Shown here one piece after another: positions 1-5,147 of a DNA stretch of 7,026 nt. The DNA comes from Bacteroidales bacterium GP3 (GTDB lineage Bacteria > Bacteroidota > Bacteroidia > Bacteroidales > Muribaculaceae). Below the pieces are notes generated by a model. The model saw only the letters and a program-made list of their open reading frames with translations, was not told where the DNA came from and searched no databases. The stretch lies in assembly GCA_001701075.1 (NCBI GenBank), contig DAAK01000114.1, positions 18,182 to 25,207 of the forward strand, read 5' to 3'. The stretch's first letter is position 1; every line of letters starts with the position of its first letter. The translations under genes were made by a program, and so were the position numbers.

Positions 1-292
1 GAGAAGATTTCTATAATCGGGCTCTATCGATCGCATCCTTATGGAAGAGGGCCAGAATGCCATGGTCGACAACATCATGTTCGGTGGAGATCCGGTCAAG
101 CCCAATAATAAGAAATACACCGTATATTTCATCTTTGAGCCAAAGATTCTTGATGCTCCCGAATCTATGAACGATGTCAAAAGCTTGGTGACAAGCGATT
201 ACCAGAACAAGCTTGAGCATGACTGGGTAGAAAAACTAAAATCCCGCTATCCCGTTAAAGTCAACGAAAAAGTCCTCAAAAAGGTAAAATGA
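1..292 (+). CDS. C-terminal end of a SurA/PpiC-type peptidylprolyl isomerase; 5'-partial, apparent frameshift near 41
   Basis: Only the 3' end of this gene is in the window. From 41 to the TGA at 290-292 the frame encodes 83 residues beginning MEEGQNAMVDNIMFGGDPV and ending in a basic tail VNEKVLKKVK. The stretch DYQNKLEHDWVEKLKSRYPV resembles, from memory, the C-terminal helix of Bacteroidales secreted PPIases that precede surA. In that frame a TAA lies at 14-16, so the ORF cannot extend left. The frame one base over (codons from position 3) reads EDFYNRALSIASL up to 41 and joins naturally to MEEGQ if one base is restored near 39-44. Left unrepaired, that upstream frame stops at 168-170. I infer a one-base deletion or sequencing error; a genuine short ORF starting at ATG 41 is the alternative. 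No catalytic domain is visible, so the PPIase label rests on the tail and on context. The gene would end just before the stem-loop at 370-394. Confidence 0.5.
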
Positions 293-308
293 CAATACTC
301 CCATAAAG

Positions 309-327
309 ACCTTAAAGTCCTTAAGGT
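309..327 (+). other. Small hairpin just after the first gene
   Basis: ACCTTAA (309-315) and TTAAGGT (321-327) are perfect inverted repeats around the 5-base loop AGTCC, 16 bases after the stop codon at 292. The same stretch can be read as two 9-base near-repeats, GACCTTAAA and GTCCTTAAG. It is AT-rich with no U-tract, so it is a weak structure: perhaps an mRNA 3'-end stabiliser or degenerate intergenic repeat rather than a terminator. Confidence 0.3.
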
Positions 328-369
328 TGCCAAAAGCAAAAACAGGTAGGAGACCTGATATTTATACCA

Positions 370-394
370 AAACCCCAGATTAAGTCTGGGGTTT
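370..394 (+). terminator. Stem-loop terminator between the first gene and the lipoprotein gene
   Basis: AAACCCCAGA (370-379) pairs perfectly with TCTGGGGTTT (385-394) across the loop TTAAG, giving a 10-bp stem with a GC core. The stem ends in T residues, but the following bases (CCCTATATT) are not a clean U-tract. It lies 77 bases past the stop at 292 and about 70 bases before the promoter, so it probably ends the upstream transcript and insulates the surA cluster. Because the stem has A on one flank and T on the other it could also work on the opposite strand, but no opposite-strand gene is seen here. Confidence 0.65.
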
Positions 395-465
395 CCCTAT
401 ATTATAGCGTGCAGCATGGCAGAGGCGCTTTATGATTTCGTTTTTCTCTTTTCTCTTTAAAACAG

Positions 466-496
466 TTGCATACATCCATTTTTTTTTGTAACTTTG
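466..496 (+). promoter_or_regulatory. Bacteroidota-type promoter of the lipoprotein-surA-ostA cluster
   Basis: TAACTTTG at 489-496 matches the Bacteroidota -7 consensus TAnnTTTG exactly. TTG at 466-468, inside GTTGC, sits 20 bases upstream and fits the -33 element. The spacer includes nine consecutive T residues at 479-487. Transcription would be expected to start a few bases after 496, which is next to the ATG at 505, so the mRNA would have almost no 5' leader. The box is seen directly; the start point is inferred from the consensus. Confidence 0.7.
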
Positions 497-504
497 CTCG
501 TTAG

Positions 505-1377
505 ATGAGAAGGACAGTGCTAATACTTCTGAGTTGCATCGGCATTGCTGTCGGGTGCGGACGTGCTTCTGACGACACTGAAGTGACTGACAGCGACTTC
601 GTGGCGCAATACCGCGATTCGGTGCTGTTGTTGTCTGATATTGTCAGGCAACTTCCTCCTGGCATTTCCAATGCTGACAGCGCAGCCTTAATTCAGAAAA
701 TTGCCGACCAGTGGATCGAGGGTTTTCTGATTGAAGATCTCGCTGCCAGTCAAATCGACGATATGGACCGCATCAATTCTTTGACTGCTGACTATAGAAG
801 AAGCCTCATTGCTGATTCTTATCGCAGGAAGATGCGGCAAAATGGGATCCAGCCCGTCGATATGGATGCAGTGAAAGATTATTATAAGCAACACTCTCAG
901 GATCTGCGTCTCGAACGTCCTATTGTGAAAGGTCTATACATAAGGGTCCCCGCTGATTCTAAATACATTGAAGATATTCGTCAATGGATGAGAAACGCAG
1001 ATCCGGATTCTTATGACGCATTGGAGAACACTGGACGTCGGGAAGCAACCGCATTTAGATATTTCGCTGACCAATGGATTGATTTTGACGTAATTGCAGG
1101 CGAAATACCGCAAAAACTTGGAGATGGCGACAGTTTTGTTGAGAACACTATCGACTTTGAGACAGAACTCAATGGAATGGTCTATATCCTTCATCTGACA
1201 GGGTTCAAAAAGAGCGGAAGCATCATGCCTGAAGAATACGCTGCCCCTATCATTGAAGACAGGATGAAGGCTCTCCATCTTGCCGACTATGAAACAGGGC
1301 TCCTTAAGGCTCTCCGCTCATCGGCTATTGAAAAAAACATTTTGAAAGAAGGCACTTACATCATACAGAGCAAATGA
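505..1377 (+). CDS. SurA-N-like/PPIase-like periplasmic lipoprotein
   Basis: A 290-residue predicted lipoprotein, probably a chaperone-like relative of SurA without a catalytic domain. The N-terminus MRRTVLILLSCIGIAVGC has a basic start, a hydrophobic core and a lipobox AVGC with lipidation expected at C18. It is followed by an acidic SDDTE stretch that loosely recalls Bacteroidota surface-export signals; this is not enough to place it on the cell surface. Residues around 60-125 form charged helices (ADQWIEGFLIEDLA, YRRSLIADSYRRKM, VKDYYKQHSQDL) resembling the SurA/PpiC N-terminal chaperone region. The following segment (GLYIRVP) sits where a parvulin domain would begin, but no GG-LG or FGYHI motif follows. 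ATG 505 is the first usable start, since TAG at 502-504 lies just before it in frame, and it gives a complete signal peptide. The end overlaps surA by four bases (ATGA), suggesting translational coupling. Bacteroidales homologues are often annotated as hypothetical or as PPIase. Confidence 0.75.
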   Translation: MRRTVLILLSCIGIAVGCGRASDDTEVTDSDFVAQYRDSVLLLSDIVRQLPPGISNADSAALIQKIADQWIEGFLIEDLAASQIDDMDRINSLTADYRRSLIADSYRRKMRQNGIQPVDMDAVKDYYKQHSQDLRLERPIVKGLYIRVPADSKYIEDIRQWMRNADPDSYDALENTGRREATAFRYFADQWIDFDVIAGEIPQKLGDGDSFVENTIDFETELNGMVYILHLTGFKKSGSIMPEEYAAPIIEDRMKALHLADYETGLLKALRSSAIEKNILKEGTYIIQSK

Positions 1378-2783
1378 AAAAGACAATAATGACAATAGGC
1401 CTCGCGTCAGCTGCCGCTTTCTCCATTGGACTCGCGGCTTTCGCTGATTCCAACACAGGCCCTAAAAAGAACGTTATCGACGAAGTGGCATGGATTGTTG
1501 GCGACAATGCTATCTACAAGTCGGAAATAGAAGACGAATATGCCCAAATGCGAAGCATGGGCGTGAGCCCTGGAGGAGACCCCTATTGTGTAATCCCAGA
1601 AGAACTCGCCGTGGAGAAACTTTATATCCATCAGGGTAAACTCGACACTATTGAAGCTCCCGTAAGCCAACTGTCTTCGAGGGTTGAAATGCAGATGAAC
1701 TATTTCGTGAAGGGACTCGGAAGCAGGGAGAAAGTGGAAGAATATTTCCGCAAACCTTGGAATTCTATCCGCGAAGAAGTACTCGAGAAAATGAAGACCA
1801 ACTACATCAAGGAGCAGGTGCAAGATAATCTTACTAAGAATGTCAAGGCCACTCCTAATGATGTGAAGAAATATTTCGCAAAACTTCCTGCCGATAGCAT
1901 TCCATACGTTCCGATGCAGGTTGAGGTGCAGATAATGCAGCTTAATCCTATCATCCCAAAACAGGAGATAGAAGATGTAAAGGCCCGACTGAGAGAATTT
2001 ACGGATCGCGTCAATAAAGGTGAGTCTGAGTTCTCAACACTCGCCATCTTCTATAGCGAGGACCCTGGAAGCGCACCAAAAGGCGGAGAACTCGGATATG
2101 CTACCCGTTCCACCTATGTTCCGGAATTTGCTAATGTGGCTTTCAATCTCAACGATCCTAAAAAAGTCAGCCGTATCGTAGAGACTGAATTTGGCTACCA
2201 TATTATCCAGTTGATCGACCGCAAGGGAGATGAGGTAAATGTGCGGCATATACTCCTTAAACCGAAAGTCAACGAAAAAGACCTTCGAGATGCCACTATG
2301 CGCCTCGATTCTATAAGAAAAGAGATTGCTGCCGGTCAGTTTACTTTCGACGAAAGCGTGCGCTTCATCAGTCAGGATAAGGATTCACGCAATAATAAGG
2401 GATTGATGGTCAATTCAAACCAAGAAAGCGAGCGCTTCGGCACTTCTCGGTTTGAGATGCAGGATCTTCCCCCTGAGATTGCCCGACATATTGAAAATAT
2501 GCAACCCGGCGACATCAGCGAACCCTTCATCATGACTGATCCTAAGAAAAATCAGGAGGTCGCTGTCATGGTCAGACTCCAATCAAGAATTCCTGGCCAT
2601 GCTGCCAATCTCGCTGAAGACTACAATCTGCTGAAGAGAATGTATGAAAATTACACCAAGGAGCAGATTATCAAGGACTGGGTGGAGAAAAAAATCAAAG
2701 ACACCTATGTGCACATCTCCGACGGGTGGAATAATTGCGAGTTCCGCTACGAAGGATGGGAGAAAGAGAAGGCAGAGAAATAA
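1374..2783 (+). CDS. surA: SurA-like periplasmic chaperone/peptidylprolyl isomerase with two parvulin domains
   Basis: A 469-residue secreted protein, a normal length for a SurA homologue. It should escort unfolded outer-membrane proteins through the periplasm. The signal peptide runs MKKTIMTIGLASAAAF and is probably cleaved after A24 (AAFA/DS). Residues about 32-180 are the SurA N-terminal chaperone region, starting with VIDEVAWIVGDNAIYKSEIE. Parvulin domain 1 spans about 183-283 and has YSEDPGS, GGELGY (237-242), PEF and FGYHIIQL (H276), but its first strand reads VQIMQLNP instead of a His-containing one. Parvulin domain 2 spans about 290-403 and opens with RHILL (H292), but the GG-LG element is degenerate (NNKGLMVN) and the second His is missing. 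A charged helical tail (about 410-469) closes the protein. ATG 1374 overlaps the previous stop and the next gene starts directly after the TAA at 2781-2783, so it is the middle gene of one operon. It could act mainly as a chaperone. Confidence 0.9.
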   Translation: MKKTIMTIGLASAAAFSIGLAAFADSNTGPKKNVIDEVAWIVGDNAIYKSEIEDEYAQMRSMGVSPGGDPYCVIPEELAVEKLYIHQGKLDTIEAPVSQLSSRVEMQMNYFVKGLGSREKVEEYFRKPWNSIREEVLEKMKTNYIKEQVQDNLTKNVKATPNDVKKYFAKLPADSIPYVPMQVEVQIMQLNPIIPKQEIEDVKARLREFTDRVNKGESEFSTLAIFYSEDPGSAPKGGELGYATRSTYVPEFANVAFNLNDPKKVSRIVETEFGYHIIQLIDRKGDEVNVRHILLKPKVNEKDLRDATMRLDSIRKEIAAGQFTFDESVRFISQDKDSRNNKGLMVNSNQESERFGTSRFEMQDLPPEIARHIENMQPGDISEPFIMTDPKKNQEVAVMVRLQSRIPGHAANLAEDYNLLKRMYENYTKEQIIKDWVEKKIKDTYVHISDGWNNCEFRYEGWEKEKAEK

Positions 2784-5045
2784 ATGACTCGGTATCAAAA
2801 AGGAATTTTGGGAATAATGGGGCTGATGTTGCTGATCTTTTTCGGCAACATCGCTTTCTGTGCATATGCTCAACAAGTAAAGAAAAAGGCCACCCAGAAA
2901 AAAGAGGAGACTTACACAAGGCCTGCTCCTACTAAACCCATCAAACCCGTCATTCCTTCTCAAAACAGGTATCAGAGCGACAAGGTGTTCCTCGAATATG
3001 CCGATAGCCTCTATAAGCTGCTACCGGCTTGGAACGATACCACTGAGAAACAGATTGTCACCGGCAACGTGAAATTTCGCCAGGGGTCTCTATGGATGTT
3101 TTGCGACTCTGCTTACTACTATCCAGAAATCAACTCGCTCGATGCTTTCGGGCATATCCGCATGGAGCAGGGCGATACGCTGTTCGTTTGGGCCGACCAG
3201 CTATATTATAACGGCGATGCGCGACTCGCAAAACTCACTAACGGCCCCTCCGAACAGAAAGTCAAGCTCAAGGATCCGAGCGGTGAACTCCTCACCGACA
3301 CTCTCGACTATGACGTGGATCTCGAAATCGGTTTTTATGGTTGTGGCGGCTTGCTTAAGGATGAAGTTAACACTCTGACTTCTGTTTTCGGCCAGTACAA
3401 TAGCCGCACTAAGGATGCCGAGTTCTTCTACGATGTGGAGCTGATCAACCATAAGGATAATTTTTCTCTCCTGAGCGATACTCTCTACTATAATACGGCC
3501 ACCCATATGGCACGCATAGATAGTCCGACCGACATATACGGGCCTAACGATACGATCTACACCAGCAAAGGATGGTATAACACACAGACTGGAAACCTTG
3601 ATATGATACACCGGTCTATCATAATTCACAAGGATTCTCTCGGCCGTGCCACAACTCTTGAGGGTGACTCTATTGTATACGACAACGCAACAAGAATTAG
3701 CCGGGCTTATCAATATCGGGATATCACAAAGTTAGGACAACCTACTATCATAACCGATACAGCCAGCAAAATCATTTTGATTAGCGGATTCGGATTGTAC
3801 AACGACTCTACAAGAGAGGCGTTCGCTACTGAATATCCATTACTCAAGGAATATTCCCGTCCTGATACACTCTTCCTTCGTGCTGACTCTATTTTCACGT
3901 ATATCCGACAAGATACTATAAGAGTACCCAGGTTCTATCCGGAAAGATTCGTTCAAGAACCATTCAATGTCGCAGACTTTGAATATCTTGAATGGACCTA
4001 TGATGATGAAGATATGCTTGATCCTATCTCGAAAGATGAGATGAAAGGACTTCTGACCGCTATGCTTGCCATTATTAAGGAGGAGCACACCCCTATTCCT
4101 CCGGAAATTCCGGAAGAAATCCTTGATAGCGTCGCTATCCCAGAGATCACCGACAGTGTTGCCGTCCCGGAGCTCCCCGACAGCATTGCCATTCCAGAGC
4201 TCCCCGACAGCCTATCTTTCTCTTCAATCCCCGACACCCTCGATGTTGCAGAGATTTCCGAGGTCTCTGAGGTCTCTGGTATCCCCGATGCCTCCAATGG
4301 CTCCGATAGCATAGGAATCTCCACTATCTCCGATCTCCCCAAAAGCTCAAAGCTACGTCCTGCAGAAGCGCAAGATCAAAATCAAGAGCCTGAAGTTGAG
4401 ATGCTGATTAAGGAAATTCGCGACTATCACGTGGCCAAGGCATATCCGAGAGCACGATTCTTCAATCAAGACATCCAAGGGGTTGCCGACACTTTGGAAA
4501 TATATGAAAACGACTCCTTGATGTATATGAAAAGAAAGCCTGTCGTATGGAATGGAGAGCGACAAGTGAATGGTGAGGAAATTATCCTCCATTTCAATGA
4601 TTCTACAGTTGATCATGCTCTTCTGCCCAAATCAGCATTCAGCGCAGAACATGTCGACGAGGATTTCTACAATCAGCTTTCAGGCAAGATGATGGAAGCT
4701 TGGTTTGAAGATAGCTATCTGAAACATCTGTATGTCGACGGAAATGTTCAGGTGATTATGCTTCCGATGGAAAATGACTCCTCTTTCAATAAACTCGTCG
4801 ACGCTGAAAGCAGCTATATGACCGTTGACTTGAAAAATCGTCAGATAGAGAAGATTAAAATGTGGCCTGAAGTCACAGGCAACACTACTCCCCTATTCCT
4901 CATAAAGAAAGCTCAAAAATATCTGCCTAATTTCCGTTGGCTTGATGCTATCCGGCCTAAACGAACTATCGTAGATGGAGTCGTCAGATGGGATGACGAA
5001 CTTGGTGAAGTACCCGAAGCCCTCGAGCAATACTTCTCCGAATAA
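2784..5045 (+). CDS. OstA-like/LptA-family lipopolysaccharide transport protein
   Basis: A 753-residue secreted protein of the Bacteroidota OstA-like family, related to LptA and the N-terminal domain of LptD, expected to carry or bind LPS in the periplasm. The signal peptide MTRYQKGILGIMGLMLLIFF ends at AYA/QQ (after A29), followed by a Lys-rich stretch. Residues about 65-400 hold the OstA-type beta fold: GNVKF (94-98), CDSAYYY (107-113), and recurring DTLYYN / DSIVYD / DQLYYN strands spaced about 25-40 residues apart. Residues about 430-535 are an acidic, Pro/Ser-rich linker with 9-residue tandem repeats. A second OstA-like stretch follows at about 554-690 (YPRARFFNQDIQGVADTLEI, DGNVQVI). 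There is no C-terminal beta-barrel of the LptD kind. The ATG abuts the surA stop; later Met codons would cut into the signal peptide. Pairing with surA fits a joint role in outer-membrane assembly. An LptD-like bridging role instead of LptA cannot be excluded. Confidence 0.85.
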   Translation: MTRYQKGILGIMGLMLLIFFGNIAFCAYAQQVKKKATQKKEETYTRPAPTKPIKPVIPSQNRYQSDKVFLEYADSLYKLLPAWNDTTEKQIVTGNVKFRQGSLWMFCDSAYYYPEINSLDAFGHIRMEQGDTLFVWADQLYYNGDARLAKLTNGPSEQKVKLKDPSGELLTDTLDYDVDLEIGFYGCGGLLKDEVNTLTSVFGQYNSRTKDAEFFYDVELINHKDNFSLLSDTLYYNTATHMARIDSPTDIYGPNDTIYTSKGWYNTQTGNLDMIHRSIIIHKDSLGRATTLEGDSIVYDNATRISRAYQYRDITKLGQPTIITDTASKIILISGFGLYNDSTREAFATEYPLLKEYSRPDTLFLRADSIFTYIRQDTIRVPRFYPERFVQEPFNVADFEYLEWTYDDEDMLDPISKDEMKGLLTAMLAIIKEEHTPIPPEIPEEILDSVAIPEITDSVAVPELPDSIAIPELPDSLSFSSIPDTLDVAEISEVSEVSGIPDASNGSDSIGISTISDLPKSSKLRPAEAQDQNQEPEVEMLIKEIRDYHVAKAYPRARFFNQDIQGVADTLEIYENDSLMYMKRKPVVWNGERQVNGEEIILHFNDSTVDHALLPKSAFSAEHVDEDFYNQLSGKMMEAWFEDSYLKHLYVDGNVQVIMLPMENDSSFNKLVDAESSYMTVDLKNRQIEKIKMWPEVTGNTTPLFLIKKAQKYLPNFRWLDAIRPKRTIVDGVVRWDDELGEVPEALEQYFSE
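4122..4256 (+). repeat. Five degenerate 27-base (9-residue) tandem repeats inside the OstA-like gene
   Basis: Units begin at 4122, 4149, 4176, 4203 and 4230 and encode LDSVAIPEI, TDSVAVPEL, PDSIAIPEL, PDSLSFSSI and PDTLDVAEI. The consensus is PDS-[VIL]-A-[IV]-PE-[IL]. The first three units are close copies and the last two have drifted. A further degenerate Ser/Glu/Val stretch continues to about 4350. All units keep the reading frame. They probably form a flexible acidic linker between the two OstA-type regions. Confidence 0.8.
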
Positions 5046-5070
5046 TCCTCCCCAAGGGGTAGAACTTAAT

Positions 5071-5140
5071 TTATAATTTATCATTGATCACTGATCGTTT
5101 ATCGTTTATAATTAATCATTGATCATTAATCGTTTATCAT
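5071..5140. repeat. Two 35-base AT-rich tandem copies in the gap before mutL
   Basis: Bases 5071-5105 and 5106-5140 align without gaps and match at 31 of 35 positions by eye. Each copy carries a TGATCA palindrome (5085-5090 and 5120-5125) and the shared core TTATAATT. The second copy ends seven bases before the mutL ATG, so the array makes up most of the 102-base gap after the OstA-like gene. No TAnnTTTG box or convincing terminator is visible in the gap, so whether mutL has its own promoter cannot be told from here. Confidence 0.8.
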
Positions 5141-5147
5141 TACAACA

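Noticed and set aside
443..458. Perfect mirror repeat of pyrimidines (TTTCTCTT then its mirror) as an H-DNA element
   Set aside because: Only 16 bases long in a T-rich region; chance is a sufficient explanation.
1407..1823. Long opposite-strand ORFs inside surA
   Set aside because: They lie wholly within a gene with clear SurA motifs and show no recognisable protein features.
2784..2875. OstA-like protein as a lipoprotein with lipidation at C26
   Set aside because: The residue before the Cys is Phe, which does not fit a lipobox, while AYA/QQ is a good ordinary signal-peptidase site.
4066..4314. Same-strand alternate-frame ORF rich in Ser/Pro/Arg
   Set aside because: It is a shifted reading of the same 27-base repeats, whose unit length is a multiple of three and so keeps all frames open.
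3998..4342. Opposite-strand ORF rich in Ser/Gly/Leu repeats
   Set aside because: It is the complement of the repeat-bearing part of the OstA-like gene; its repetition merely mirrors the 27-base units and it has no promoter or coding signature of its own.
5047..5060. CCCCAAGGGG inverted repeat after the OstA-like gene as a terminator
   Set aside because: The stem has only four pairs with a two-base loop and no U-tract, too weak to call.
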